Shown here: positions 18,314 to 29,961 of the stretch, in pieces
How the letters are laid out: the number at the start of each line of letters is the position of its first letter
How positions within the stretch are numbered: position 1 is the first letter of the stretch
Assembly (NCBI GenBank): GCA_910575255.1
Contig: CAJTEM010000002.1
Location: forward strand, 62,001 to 126,000
Length of the DNA: 64,000 bases
Source of the DNA: Lachnospiraceae bacterium
Lineage (GTDB): Bacteria > Bacillota > Clostridia > Lachnospirales > Lachnospiraceae
Direction: 5' to 3'
Translations under genes and position numbers: made by a program
The notes under the pieces: model-generated
Told to the model about the DNA's origin: nothing
Databases searched by the model: none
Seen by the model: the letters and a program-made list of their open reading frames with translations, nothing else

Positions 18314-20029
18314 TCAAAGTTCTGCAATGAATTCACGCATATAATTTTCCACCTCTTTGGTAGTGGTAAAGCTCATTACCTTATCCGCCACGCTCTGCAG
18401 CTCCTCGGTACTTAAGCTGGTAATCATCTTTCTGGAATACAGAATCGCGGAAGCGCTCATACTGAATTCATTCAGCCCGAATGCCAGAAGCAGCGGAATC
18501 ATCATCGGATCACTGGCTGCTTCCCCACACATTCCCACCATGATCCCGGCCTCCCGGGCACAGGTGATGATCCGCCGGATACTGCGCAGAACCGCAGGGT
18601 TAAAGGGAGAATACAGATAAGAAACCTTGTCATTGCCCCGATCCACGGACATCGTGTACTGTGTCAGGTCATTGGTGCCGATACTGAAGAAGTCCACCTC
18701 CCTGGCAAAAATATCAGCAATCAGAGAAGCGGCGGCCGTCTCCACCATGATCCCCACCTGAATATCCTTATTGTATGCGATCCCCTGACGATCCATCTCC
18801 AGCTTCAGCTCGCCTATCAGCATCTTAGCCTCCCGATATTCGTCAATACAGGTCACCATCGGAATCATAATCTTGATATTGCCATATGCACTGGCACGCA
18901 GCAATGCCCGCAGCTGCGGCTTATAGATATCCTCTTTGCGGTCCAGACAGAGACGAATCGCACGATACCCCAGGAAGGGATTCTCGTCCTTCTCCAGGCC
19001 CATATAAGGGATCTCCTTGTCACCGCCGATATCCAGCGTACGAATGATCACCGGCTTGCCGGCCAGCGCTTCCGCCACCTTCTTATAAGCCTCAAACTGT
19101 TCCTCCTCTGTAGGCATGGAATTACGATCCATAAACAAGAATTCTGTCCGGAACAGGCCCACACCCTCACCGTCATACTGCAATACCTTTTCCACATCCT
19201 TAGGCTTGCCGATATTAGCCACCAGCTCTACCGTCACACCATCCCTGGTAGTCGTCGGCTTGCCGATATATTTCTCCAGCTCTTTCTTCTCTGCCAGGAA
19301 CGCATCTCTCTTCGCAGTATATTCCTTCTCAATCTCAGGATCCGGATTGACATAGACCACACCGGCATCACCGTCAAGAATCACAAAATCACCGTTTTTC
19401 ACCTCAGACAGGAAATCACTCACTGCTACCACGGCCGGGATCTCCAGAGCACGGGCCAGAATGGCGCTGTGTGAAGTCTTCCCGCCCAGCTCGGTCACAA
19501 TACCTGTCACATTCTTCGGATTAATTCCCGCTGTCATGGAAGGAGTCAGATCCTTTGCCACCAGTATACTTCCCTCCGGCAGAGAGGCAATATCCACAGA
19601 ATCCACGCCCAGCAATACCCTCTGCATACGCGTCTTGATATCCCGCATATCCGTGGCACGCTGCTGCATCAGCTCATCATCCATACCGGCGAATACATTG
19701 GCATACATGGTACATACCATCTCCACCGCAAATTCACTGCAGATGTTCTCCCCCTTGATGGTATTCTCAATCTCTCCTGTGAGTGCCGGATCCATCAAAA
19801 GCATCATATGTCCCTGCAGGATCTCGGCCTCTTTCTCCCCTACACGAGTGGCCAGATCTGCTGCCAATGCCTCCGTATCCTTCATTGTCTTGTCCAGCGC
19901 CCCCTTAAAGCGCGTGACCTCGGCGTCAGCATCTGCGACCGTCTTCTTCTCGATCACCAGATCCGCCTCTTCTACGACCCTGGCAGTCCCGATGCCGATG
20001 CCGGAAGAAGCATTTGTTCCCTTAAACAT
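18314..20029 (-). CDS. ptsI: PTS enzyme I (phosphoenolpyruvate-protein phosphotransferase)
   Basis: A 571-residue cytosolic enzyme that moves phosphate from PEP to HPr. The phospho-histidine is in GGKTSHSAILARALEIPAV; the PEP-binding domain shows GVGLFRTEFLFMDR, IRTLDIGGDKEIPYMG, ENPFLGYRAIR, SIGTNDLTQY, and the C-terminal MVGMCGEAASDPMM with the catalytic Cys. Full length for the family. It lies 132 bp downstream of ptsH, in the usual order. It would drive the sucrose-type EIIBCA at 57677-59632, which carries its own EIIA. Confidence 0.97.
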   Translation of the reverse strand: MFKGTNASSGIGIGTARVVEEADLVIEKKTVADADAEVTRFKGALDKTMKDTEALAADLATRVGEKEAEILQGHMMLLMDPALTGEIENTIKGENICSEFAVEMVCTMYANVFAGMDDELMQQRATDMRDIKTRMQRVLLGVDSVDIASLPEGSILVAKDLTPSMTAGINPKNVTGIVTELGGKTSHSAILARALEIPAVVAVSDFLSEVKNGDFVILDGDAGVVYVNPDPEIEKEYTAKRDAFLAEKKELEKYIGKPTTTRDGVTVELVANIGKPKDVEKVLQYDGEGVGLFRTEFLFMDRNSMPTEEEQFEAYKKVAEALAGKPVIIRTLDIGGDKEIPYMGLEKDENPFLGYRAIRLCLDRKEDIYKPQLRALLRASAYGNIKIMIPMVTCIDEYREAKMLIGELKLEMDRQGIAYNKDIQVGIMVETAAASLIADIFAREVDFFSIGTNDLTQYTMSVDRGNDKVSYLYSPFNPAVLRSIRRIITCAREAGIMVGMCGEAASDPMMIPLLLAFGLNEFSMSASAILYSRKMITSLSTEELQSVADKVMSFTTTKEVENYMREFIAEL

Positions 20030-20161
20030 AGCAAGTCCCTCCTTATTAATTATTAAAATCTTCTATGTAACCATCCGGCCGCACATCCCACAGCTTATCC
20101 CGAAAGCCATAAGGATGCACACACCAAATCGTTGCCCTGTTTATCCTCTTCGCAGAAAACG

Positions 20162-20425
20162 TCATTCCCCCAGACCGCTTTCCACAAGCCGGATCATTGC
20201 CTCCAACGCCTCCTCTTCGTCCGGACCCTCACACACAAACTCGATCTCATCCCCACATTTGATGCAGGCGCCCAGCACACTCAATACACTTTTCGCATTC
20301 GTCAGATTATTGCGGGACAGGAACTTCACCGATGACTGGTATTTTATCGCCTCATTGCACAGCATGCCGGTTGGACGCAGATGCAAGCCAGATGCGTTTT
20401 TGATCGTAATATTTCTGCTAACCAC
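20162..20425 (-). CDS. ptsH: Phosphocarrier protein HPr
   Basis: An 87-residue HPr. I start it at a GTG at 20425 (V-V-S-R-N-I-T-I), because HPr proteins begin there and GAGGG lies 5 nt upstream; the frame reaches an ATG at 20458 that overlaps the end of cdaR. The EI phosphorylation site is His in ASGLHLRPTG; the HPr-kinase site is Ser in NAKSVLSVLG, so it can act in catabolite control. The usual Ala after HLRP is Thr here. Between cdaR (32 bp gap) and ptsI. Confidence 0.94.
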   Translation of the reverse strand: MVSRNITIKNASGLHLRPTGMLCNEAIKYQSSVKFLSRNNLTNAKSVLSVLGACIKCGDEIEFVCEGPDEEEALEAMIRLVESGLGE

Positions 20426-20457
20426 TTTATCCCTCTTTTCCTTTCTGAATCCTTGCA

Positions 20458-21864
20458 TTATTCTGATGTCTCCGGAATCACTGCTCCGGAATCTGCTCCT
20501 GCCTCCACTGCAGGTCCCGGAAGTCCCGGTCCCTGTGCAGAAGATGACGGCGGTTCCGGCATACTCTCTCCCTGACCGGTTTCCCCGGTCTCCTGCGGCT
20601 GCGTTCCTGCCTCAACCACTCCGCTGAGAGGCGTTATCTCAACCTGAAATTCCGACTGGGCGGTCACGGCGAACCTGTCGCTCTCTGCAAAGTTAAGAGC
20701 TACCGTATGCACTCCGACTCCCAGTCCGTCAAGTTCCAACGATGCTTCCAGATCCCTTTCTGAAAGATATCCCAGCTCTTCACTCAGCCCGCGGAGCGTC
20801 ACTTCAATCCGGGAAGGTATCAGACGGTAATTCCGGTCATCCGCCCTGCCAGTCATCGTAATATCCCGCTCTGTCAGCTCCATAGTCCTGGTTCCCAGCT
20901 CTTCCACACACAGACGAATCTCCAGATTTGGTTCTTCGGACTCAGCCAGCTCTATTCCCAATGGCAGATACTCCCGAATATCCACCATCACAATCCGATC
21001 CTCTGTCGCCCCGCTGATATCCAGCACAGAGGAAGGGATCACAATGGTATTCACAGAGGCCAGCCCAGAATCTCCGCCGGTTACGAACACACTCGTCTGG
21101 GAACACTCCGCCCCTGTATAACGGTATCCTGGCGCCGCATTCCCCGTAACCTGAACTTCCAGCGGCAATTCCTTCTTTTTATCCACCGAAACCCGGTAAG
21201 CCACCCCTGTCTCATCCACATCCGTGTGAACCCGGTCATCTGCCTCCAGCTCATTGCCATTGGCATCATAGAATACCAGACTGGCATGCCCCTCAAAATC
21301 GGCAGATGGCTTCTCTGCCTGGATCCTTACTCCCACCTGACTGATCAGTCCCACTTGGGACATCGGTCCTTCTACGGTCACGATATCCGGAGAAAGGCGG
21401 ACCTCCCCTAACACATAGCCGGCTGCCGCTTCCCCGGAAATACTGGTCTGCAGTTCAAATGGCTTACTCTGCAAATCCTCCGTCGTCACCCGCACCACGC
21501 CCGGACGGGAGGTAACATTCTCATAGATATCACTGTTATTCAGGACTTCAACCTTCACCGGCACGGAACCGGTCACATCATAAAGCTCGGAAAGATCAAT
21601 ATAGGCACGAAAATCCGAAAGCCGGATCCGATACTCATCCCTGGTGTGAACATCAAAGCTCACGGTTACCGTATTCTTACCGCTGATCTCATAAGCCCGC
21701 CTGGCCGCTGTCAGAACCTCACTGTTCTCAATCTCCAGTGTCACCTCTCTGCGGCGGTTCACCAGAGGATTCGAGACATTCACCACAACCAGCCAGATAA
21801 TAAACGCTAAAAAGAGCGAAAGAATCTTCAACCCCAGATTGTTACTTATCAGCCTTTCTTTCAT
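20458..21864 (-). CDS. cdaR: YbbR-domain protein CdaR, regulator of the diadenylate cyclase
   Basis: A 468-residue protein with one N-terminal membrane anchor (LGLKILSLFLAFIIWLVVVN, about 9-30) and an extracytoplasmic region of about four YbbR repeats, ending in a low-complexity Pro/Gly/Ser tail. YbbR proteins bind and modulate CdaA. Start set at 21864 (MKERLISNNLGLK) behind GGAAGGG; it overlaps the end of cdaA by 23 nt, so the two are coupled. The first repeat begins near EVTLEIENSEV. Its conserved place after cdaA makes the call strong despite low sequence conservation. Confidence 0.92.
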   Translation of the reverse strand: MKERLISNNLGLKILSLFLAFIIWLVVVNVSNPLVNRRREVTLEIENSEVLTAARRAYEISGKNTVTVSFDVHTRDEYRIRLSDFRAYIDLSELYDVTGSVPVKVEVLNNSDIYENVTSRPGVVRVTTEDLQSKPFELQTSISGEAAAGYVLGEVRLSPDIVTVEGPMSQVGLISQVGVRIQAEKPSADFEGHASLVFYDANGNELEADDRVHTDVDETGVAYRVSVDKKKELPLEVQVTGNAAPGYRYTGAECSQTSVFVTGGDSGLASVNTIVIPSSVLDISGATEDRIVMVDIREYLPLGIELAESEEPNLEIRLCVEELGTRTMELTERDITMTGRADDRNYRLIPSRIEVTLRGLSEELGYLSERDLEASLELDGLGVGVHTVALNFAESDRFAVTAQSEFQVEITPLSGVVEAGTQPQETGETGQGESMPEPPSSSAQGPGLPGPAVEAGADSGAVIPETSE

Positions 21865-22735
21865 TCTTCTTGATTCCCTTCCATATCTTAAAGCGGTTGC
21901 CTCCGGCCTCCTCCTGCTTTTCCATCTGCTCCAGCGCCTGGCGCAGATTCTCCGCATCACTGATCCGGCGCAGCATGCCGCCCTCCACCAGAGAAACCCT
22001 GCCGGTTTCCTCCGACACCACGATTGTGAGACTGTCTGTCACCTCACTGATTCCCACTGCGGCCCGGTGTCTCGTACCCAGATCCTTGCTGATCATCATA
22101 TTGTCGGAAAGCGGCAAATAACAGGTGGCTGCCGTCACCCGGTTTCCGCGTATCACTACCGCACCGTCGTGAAGCGGCGTGTTATGTTCGAAAATATTAA
22201 TCAGAAGCTGGCTGCTGACCAGTCCGTTGATCTCGATTCCGGTACGCTCGGTCTCCTTAAGAGGCATATTCCTCTCCAAAACGATGAGCGCCCCTGTCTT
22301 CACCTTCGCCATCTCAAAGACTGCCTTCACAATCTCATTGGCAGTACGGGCTGTGAATGCCGTTTCCTCTTTGCCGTCATCAAAATCAAAAATCCCGGAA
22401 AAAAGATTCCGGCTTCCCAGCTGTTCCAGAGCCTTCCTGAGCTCCGGCTGAAAGATAATCACCAACGCTGTCACCGCAATCGTCGTGGTTTTCTCCAGAA
22501 GCCACAGAATTGTGGTCAGCCGCAGAATCGCCGCCATCGCTGCAAACAGGCCTATCACCAACAGCCCCTTTAACAGAGTCCAGGCGCGGGTATTCATAAT
22601 CCAGTACAAAATCTCATACACCAGAAAGGCTATAATAATAATCTCAAAAATATTAGAAAGGGTTATTCTCGGAAGGAAAGAAAACCAGGCCTGAATATTG
22701 CGCCATATATCCTCCAGACGAAAAACACCGGTCAT
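21842..22735 (-). CDS. cdaA: Diadenylate cyclase CdaA
   Basis: A 297-residue membrane enzyme making c-di-AMP from two ATP. Three N-terminal membrane helices (about 28-100) precede the DAC domain, which shows both active-site motifs: TPLHDGAVVI (DGA) and LGTRHRAAVGISE (RHR). The signal controls potassium and osmolyte balance and cell-wall state in Firmicutes. Upstream are two membrane-protein genes that overlap in series, downstream cdaR. A GlmM gene, often third in this operon, is not seen; ptsHI takes that place. The receptor DarA is encoded at 8987-9322. Confidence 0.97.
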   Translation of the reverse strand: MTGVFRLEDIWRNIQAWFSFLPRITLSNIFEIIIIAFLVYEILYWIMNTRAWTLLKGLLVIGLFAAMAAILRLTTILWLLEKTTTIAVTALVIIFQPELRKALEQLGSRNLFSGIFDFDDGKEETAFTARTANEIVKAVFEMAKVKTGALIVLERNMPLKETERTGIEINGLVSSQLLINIFEHNTPLHDGAVVIRGNRVTAATCYLPLSDNMMISKDLGTRHRAAVGISEVTDSLTIVVSEETGRVSLVEGGMLRRISDAENLRQALEQMEKQEEAGGNRFKIWKGIKKNERKADK

Positions 22736-23703
22736 AATCTGGCCTCACTTTCCCTGCGCCCGCCCCGGCGTGCCTTCTGGGGATTGTTGATCCGCTGGAC
22801 ACGGACATCCGGCCGGGACACTACCACCTTCGGCACAGCTTTGACATAGTAGACATAATCATCGTCCTCAAACTGAGTGTATTCCGTCCTGCTGTAATCC
22901 ACGGCAAACACAAAGAAATGATAGAGCCCTGCTGCCAGAAGAGAAATCAGAAGCCCCACAACCAGTTCCTGCAGCGGCATCTGCACATCAAACAGGTAAT
23001 CCCCTGTAAAGATCACCGCCATCTGACTTATGCTTCCGAACACGATCGCCATAATCCAGGAATAATCCACAGAAAGCAGGCGGATAAAATAGACCACCAG
23101 AATCCCCAGTGCACATACGGCAATCATCACCATCATCTCCTGATTCGATACCAGGCCGCGAATCATCTGGACATATTTCTCCGTGATATCAATGGCAGCA
23201 TCATTCGTCAGCAGACCTGCATTCTGCTTGACATAAAGCATGATATAATACACTGCCACCCCGCAGCTCACCGGAATCACCCCGGCCAGGCCGCCCGAAA
23301 GCCCGGCCAGCAGCGGGATCACAAACGGTATCCGCAAGGCAAAGGCAATCGGAGTCAGGATCAGCCAGTAACTGTCCCTGGGCTGCAATCCATAATACAG
23401 CAAAGCTACCAATACCAGGAACACACCGGCCAGCAGTGCAAATTCCATCGATACGGTATAGATGTGTCCCAAAAGCACGGCTCCCAGCAAAAAGCTGATC
23501 GCTCCATATGGCACAAACGCGCACACAACCGCCAGGCCAACTGTTACCAGCGGGTTCTTAAACTTTGCCAGGTATCCCAGATTCCCATTCATCAGAATCA
23601 ATGCCGCCAGGCTGACGCAAAATCGGATCCCTGCATCCACCGGCGCTGCAAATCGTCCGTAAAATGACTTCAATCTTTCCTTAATTTCGAGAAGTACGAT
23701 CAT
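22732..23703 (-). CDS. Conserved membrane protein upstream of cdaA, unknown function
   Basis: A 323-residue protein with about nine hydrophobic segments between residues 20 and 285 and a basic, soluble C-terminal tail (about 285-323). I do not recognise a named family. Its ATG at 23703 has AGGGAGG 9 nt upstream and lies 23 nt inside the end of the gene before it; its stop overlaps the cdaA start (ATGA-type). Such tight coupling suggests a role linked to CdaA or the envelope. Notable stretches are NGNLGYLAKFKNPLVT, GLAGVIPVSCGVAVYYIMLY and VDYSWIMAIVFGSISQM. It could be a scaffold or permease-like protein, but nothing decides. Confidence 0.8.
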   Translation of the reverse strand: MIVLLEIKERLKSFYGRFAAPVDAGIRFCVSLAALILMNGNLGYLAKFKNPLVTVGLAVVCAFVPYGAISFLLGAVLLGHIYTVSMEFALLAGVFLVLVALLYYGLQPRDSYWLILTPIAFALRIPFVIPLLAGLSGGLAGVIPVSCGVAVYYIMLYVKQNAGLLTNDAAIDITEKYVQMIRGLVSNQEMMVMIAVCALGILVVYFIRLLSVDYSWIMAIVFGSISQMAVIFTGDYLFDVQMPLQELVVGLLISLLAAGLYHFFVFAVDYSRTEYTQFEDDDYVYYVKAVPKVVVSRPDVRVQRINNPQKARRGGRRESEARL

Positions 23704-24127
23704 GGCGGCTGCCCTCCCTTGATAATTCTCTGGCACGATTCTGAAATTCGTACCGCTTCTCCAGACGCTTCAGCTTAGCCACATAGACCTTCATGCCTCG
23801 TTTGGAATACTCATATCTTTTGCGATATACCAGCCAGGTGATGATCAGGTAGAGAAACAGTCCTGAAACATAGAAAAAAACAGCATACTTCCCTGCTTCT
23901 ATCAATTCGCCGATATCCAGGGTGTTCAGAAGCCGCTCCATATAATATAAAACCCAAATCATAGCGCACAACAAATAACAGATCGTGTAGGAAAAGAATG
24001 AACGAAACATATGTCTGCTGATATAATCGCTTCGAAAATAACGGTTCACCGGAAAAATCCGCTTCCCTTCTCTTTTTTCAAACATCGCAATTCCGGTCAT
24101 CAACTTAATCTTATCCTCGTTCAGCAT
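23681..24127 (-). CDS. Small membrane protein, unknown, first gene of the cdaA operon
   Basis: A 148-residue protein with two clear membrane helices (about 43-65 and 80-102) and basic flanks; the C-terminus (from about 105) is highly charged. I start at 24127 (MLNEDKIKLMTG), where GGTGGAAG lies in front; an ATG five codons earlier has no site. It overlaps the next gene by 23 nt. No family recognised. An extended -10 promoter (24180-24188) directly upstream makes it the first gene of the unit running into cdaA, cdaR, ptsH and ptsI. Confidence 0.75.
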   Translation of the reverse strand: MLNEDKIKLMTGIAMFEKREGKRIFPVNRYFRSDYISRHMFRSFFSYTICYLLCAMIWVLYYMERLLNTLDIGELIEAGKYAVFFYVSGLFLYLIITWLVYRKRYEYSKRGMKVYVAKLKRLEKRYEFQNRARELSREGSRHDRTSRN

Positions 24128-24179
24128 ATTATCTTCCACCATCCATCATTTGGTTCCGTCATACATAGAGTATCTGGTT

Positions 24180-24188
24180 ATTATACCA
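24180..24188 (-). promoter_or_regulatory. Extended -10 promoter of the cdaA operon
   Basis: Minus-strand TGGTATAAT: perfect -10 with TGN extension; the -35 region (TAGCCT at 17 nt) is poor. About 50 bp before the first ATG at 24127. Confidence 0.65.
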
Positions 24189-24304
24189 TATTTTACTTTA
24201 TTAGGCTACACTTCCTCAATATATTTTTTTCAAATATTCCTTCCGGCGTTGTTTTCACGGGGCATAGTTCCGAAGGGCACGCTCTGTTCAGTATACCACA
24301 AAAT

Positions 24305-24329
24305 GTCCGCCATGTAAAATATGGCGGAC
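24305..24329 (-). terminator. Likely terminator after guaB
   Basis: GTCCGCCAT and ATGGCGGAC form a perfect 9-bp stem with a 7-nt loop. On the minus strand it is followed by ATTTTG, about 95 bp past the guaB stop. The rest of the 24143-24421 gap holds the promoter above and nothing else I can name. Confidence 0.6.
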
Positions 24330-24421
24330 GCAAAATTATCGTCAATATTCGTCTTTTATCGCTCGTCTCTTATTGCTTGTCTTTTGCTCTTGTACCACTG
24401 TCTGCGGATCCGCTGAATCCA

Positions 24422-25924
<1,503 letters not shown>

Positions 25925-25941
25925 TCACTTATTAGTATCAT

Positions 25942-25970
25942 AGTGTAGCAAATTTCTGTACGCTTGTCAA
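25942..25970 (-). promoter_or_regulatory. Sigma-A promoter of guaB
   Basis: Minus strand: perfect TTGACA (25965-25970), 17-nt spacer, TACACT (25942-25947). About 65 bp before the ATG. I see no purine riboswitch in the short leader. Confidence 0.8.
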
Positions 25971-26155
25971 ATACATTTTTCGCAAAAGTCCGCCGAAAAA
26001 AACTCTTTGAAAGTATCTGAAATTCTCCCGTTTTAAACGGCAAAAAGCATCCCTGACGTGTTTTGACGGATCCTCTGCAAAACAAAAAGACCATGGCATT
26101 TATCGTGCCACAGCCTTTAAAACAGCCTTTCTTTCTCTTGAATCACGGTTTTGGC

Positions 26156-26653
26156 CTACTGAACTATTTTTCTTGGCGCTGTCTGTCGAAAACACTGAAT
26201 CATCTTGTCATCCGGTTCAAAAACAATCCACATGATCTCCGATCCGGTCCGGACTACTGCCGTATAGGTCTTTGCGCCAGGCAGCTGAGAAGAAAAATCC
26301 ATGGTTTTGGAATTTGGGGACTGATAATCATTGAGCACATGAGACCCCGACGGCGCAATCACCTGAATATCGTCCATTTTTCCTTCCCAGGCTTTTTTCC
26401 GTTTTGATTTTCCCAGAATCTTGTCTATAGACAAGGTTTTTTCTACATAGAGATATTCGAACTCCACGCGGGAATTGCGGTATAAAATATAGCAGGCAAA
26501 TCCTGACACAAACATCAGAATCAATCCGATGATATTGGTGGTCAATGCCAGCAGGACACAGATAGCCGTGACAACTCCCATTATAATGTTGACAATGTTG
26601 GAATACATCGGGACACGGCGCCTTACCAGGCATTCGGCATATGATTCATTCAT
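26156..26653 (-). CDS. Small membrane protein, DUF6106-like
   Basis: A 165-residue protein beginning MNESYAECLVRRR at 26653, with AAGGAG 10 nt upstream. Two adjacent hydrophobic segments (about 20-62) form a membrane hairpin; the rest is a soluble domain with EYLYVEKTLSIDKILGKSKRKK and FEPDDKMIQCFRQ. The start and layout resemble the Lachnospiraceae family DUF6106, but this is from memory and weak. Its ribosome binding site lies in CTCCTTCTCGCT, a string that recurs in the tandem repeat just upstream, so repeat expansion may have touched its leader. Function unknown. Confidence 0.65.
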   Translation of the reverse strand: MNESYAECLVRRRVPMYSNIVNIIMGVVTAICVLLALTTNIIGLILMFVSGFACYILYRNSRVEFEYLYVEKTLSIDKILGKSKRKKAWEGKMDDIQVIAPSGSHVLNDYQSPNSKTMDFSSQLPGAKTYTAVVRTGSEIMWIVFEPDDKMIQCFRQTAPRKIVQ

Positions 26654-26681
26654 TGGTGTTTTGCTCCTTCTCGCTATCGGC

Positions 26682-27004
26682 CAGGCAGTCCGCGCTGCTT
26701 CGCATCGCGGCAACGTTAGCTCGATTCCGCTTCGCTCCTTCTCGCTATCGTTGCTCGTCAGATCAGGACTCTGTCTCATCTGGAAACAAACAGTCGGTGG
26801 GGCTGACTGTTTGTTTCCGGATGAGCCGGAATCCTGACCTGGCCCAGGCAGTCCGCGCTGCTTCGCATCGCGGCAACGTTAGCTCGATTCCGCTTCGCTC
26901 CTTCTCGCTATCGTTGCTCGTCAGATCAGGACTCTGTCTCATCTGGAAACAAACAGTCGGTAGGGCTGACTGTTTGTTTCCGGATGAGCCGGAATCCTGA
27001 CCTG
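26682..27004. repeat. 163-bp tandem duplication with long hairpins
   Basis: Two units, 26682-26844 and from 26845, differ at only one visible base (GGTGGGGCT versus GGTAGGGCT), so the duplication is recent. Each unit has a GC-rich CGCTTCGCTCCTTCTCGC tract and a 33-bp stem hairpin with a GACTGTTTGTTTCC core arm (first copy about 26764-26838). It fills the space between the groEL stop and the next gene. No T-run follows, so it is not a classical terminator. Confidence 0.92.
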
Positions 27005-27017
27005 ACTCTGCCTTACG

Positions 27018-28667
<1,650 letters not shown>

Positions 28668-28803
28668 CTAAAATTCTGAAATTCCGTTTTCTGATCTTTT
28701 CTTAATCGGTTTTTCCAATTCCTTTGATCTCCTGATCTTTGGTTCTCTGGATTTACCAATCTTTTATCTGCTTCTTTAGGCAATCCGGATATTCCGCAAC
28801 CCT

Positions 28804-29088
28804 TTATTCGATTACTGCCAGAATATCGTTCTGCTTCACAACCACATATTTTTCTTCGTCCACTTCTACCTCGGTTCCTGAATATTTGGAGAAAATAACC
28901 TTATCTCCTGTCTTTACCTGCATGGTAACTTCCTTGCCGTCCACAACCCCGCCCGGACCTACTGCAATGACCTCGGCCTGCTGAGGCTTCTCCTTGGCCT
29001 GCCCCGGAAGTACGATTCCTGACTTGGTGGTCTCCTCTGCTACCAGCTGCTTCAACACAACCCGGTCGAATAATGGTACTAATTTCAT
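28804..29088 (-). CDS. groS: Co-chaperonin GroES
   Basis: A 94-residue GroES: MKLVPLFDRVVLKQL, the mobile loop TTKSGIVLPGQAKEKPQ, then AEVIAVGPGG and VIFSKYSGTEVEVDEEKYVVV. AAGGAGG is 8 nt before the ATG at 29088; the frame extends to 29205 but that stretch contains the promoter leader. It caps the GroEL ring. Gap of 163 bp to groEL. Confidence 0.97.
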   Translation of the reverse strand: MKLVPLFDRVVLKQLVAEETTKSGIVLPGQAKEKPQQAEVIAVGPGGVVDGKEVTMQVKTGDKVIFSKYSGTEVEVDEEKYVVVKQNDILAVIE

Positions 29089-29176
29089 GGATAATTCCTC
29101 CTTGTTCAATCTTTTCGTTTCTATTTTTTCCTTTATCGGGACCCGGTAAAAGGTTCCTTTTTGATGTACATTACCA

Positions 29177-29219
29177 TTTATACCACGAGTTGTTAGCACT
29201 GTCAAGAGGCGAGTGCTAA
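29177..29219 (-). promoter_or_regulatory. groESL promoter with CIRCE (HrcA) operator
   Basis: CIRCE inverted repeat at 29193-29219: TTAGCACT(G) - 9 nt - GAGTGCTAA, one base off consensus. The minus-strand promoter TTGACA (29200-29205), 17-nt spacer, TATAAA (29177-29182) lies with its -35 box inside the operator, so HrcA would block RNA polymerase directly. Confidence 0.93.
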
Positions 29220-29347
29220 TTTTATTATTTTTTTACAGTTCCCCTCTTTCTTTTTTCCTCATTTCAGGTTAAAATGATTTTAGCTCAACATAATCATTTC
29301 CCATTCGGCAGGAAATAATAACCCCGTTGACAGAAAGGAGTGCTGAT

Positions 29348-29857
29348 ATGGCAAAAAAGGCAGGTAAGATTCTTGCATTGGCTGCTGTCGCAGGTGTCGC
29401 GGCTGCAGGAATCTCCTATTTTCGGAAATACCGTTCCTTCAGCAAAGAACTGGACGAAGATTTCCGTGATTTCGAAGAGGACGAGGAGTCCCCGATCCCC
29501 GACAGTACGATGAACCGCAACTATGTCTCCCTTCACGCGGACAAGGATGAATTCCTGGTTGCCGCCGGAGATGTGCTCAACGCAGTAAAAGATGCTGCCG
29601 GCGCCGCCAAGAATGTTGTCAGAGATGCCGCTGCCATCATGACAGATACGGCACGCGATGCCATGAACGCCGCCGCTGATACTGCCGCGGCTGCGAAATC
29701 CACCCTGACCGGTTCCGCCGCCAATGCCGCCGAAGAGGCAGAGGAGATGTCCGATGATATCGGGGCTCTTGCTGACCAAGCAGAAGAAGAGGCAAGGAAG
29801 GAAGCCGACACAGCTACCATTATTACAGAAGAAGATATAGAGCCGAACGATCCCTGA
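29348..29857 (+). CDS. Small Ala-rich anchored protein, unknown
   Basis: A 169-residue protein starting MAKKAGKILALAAVAG at 29348 with AAAGGAG 7 nt upstream. An N-terminal hydrophobic stretch (about 7-24) is followed by an acidic segment (KELDEDFRDFEEDEE) and a long Ala-rich amphipathic helix region (about 70-150) made of AAxxAxDAA-type heptads, ending in an acidic tail. This is a YtxH- or phasin-like layout, probably a membrane-anchored coiled coil. No family assigned. It is a single gene between groESL (divergent) and glnS (convergent), closed by a bidirectional terminator. Confidence 0.75.
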   Translation: MAKKAGKILALAAVAGVAAAGISYFRKYRSFSKELDEDFRDFEEDEESPIPDSTMNRNYVSLHADKDEFLVAAGDVLNAVKDAAGAAKNVVRDAAAIMTDTARDAMNAAADTAAAAKSTLTGSAANAAEEAEEMSDDIGALADQAEEEARKEADTATIITEEDIEPNDP

Positions 29858-29885
29858 TTCGGAACTTGTCAGTAAATCAGACGGA

Positions 29886-29915
29886 GCTGCCGCACTGATT
29901 TTTCGGTACGGCAGC
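29886..29915. terminator. Bidirectional terminator between the Ala-rich gene and glnS
   Basis: GCTGCCGCAC pairs with GTACGGCAGC (one wobble) across a 10-nt loop containing TTTTT. It lies between the convergent stop codons at 29857 and 29962. Confidence 0.6.
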
Positions 29916-29961
29916 CCTGATTCTGTCTCTGATTTTATTCTCATTGCAAAGCCGTTCTTCC

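Noticed and set aside
26641-27000. Plus-strand frame of 119 codons over the 163-bp duplication
   Set aside because: It encodes the same peptide twice only because of the tandem DNA repeat (163 bp is not a multiple of 3, yet other stops fall out); no RBS or family.
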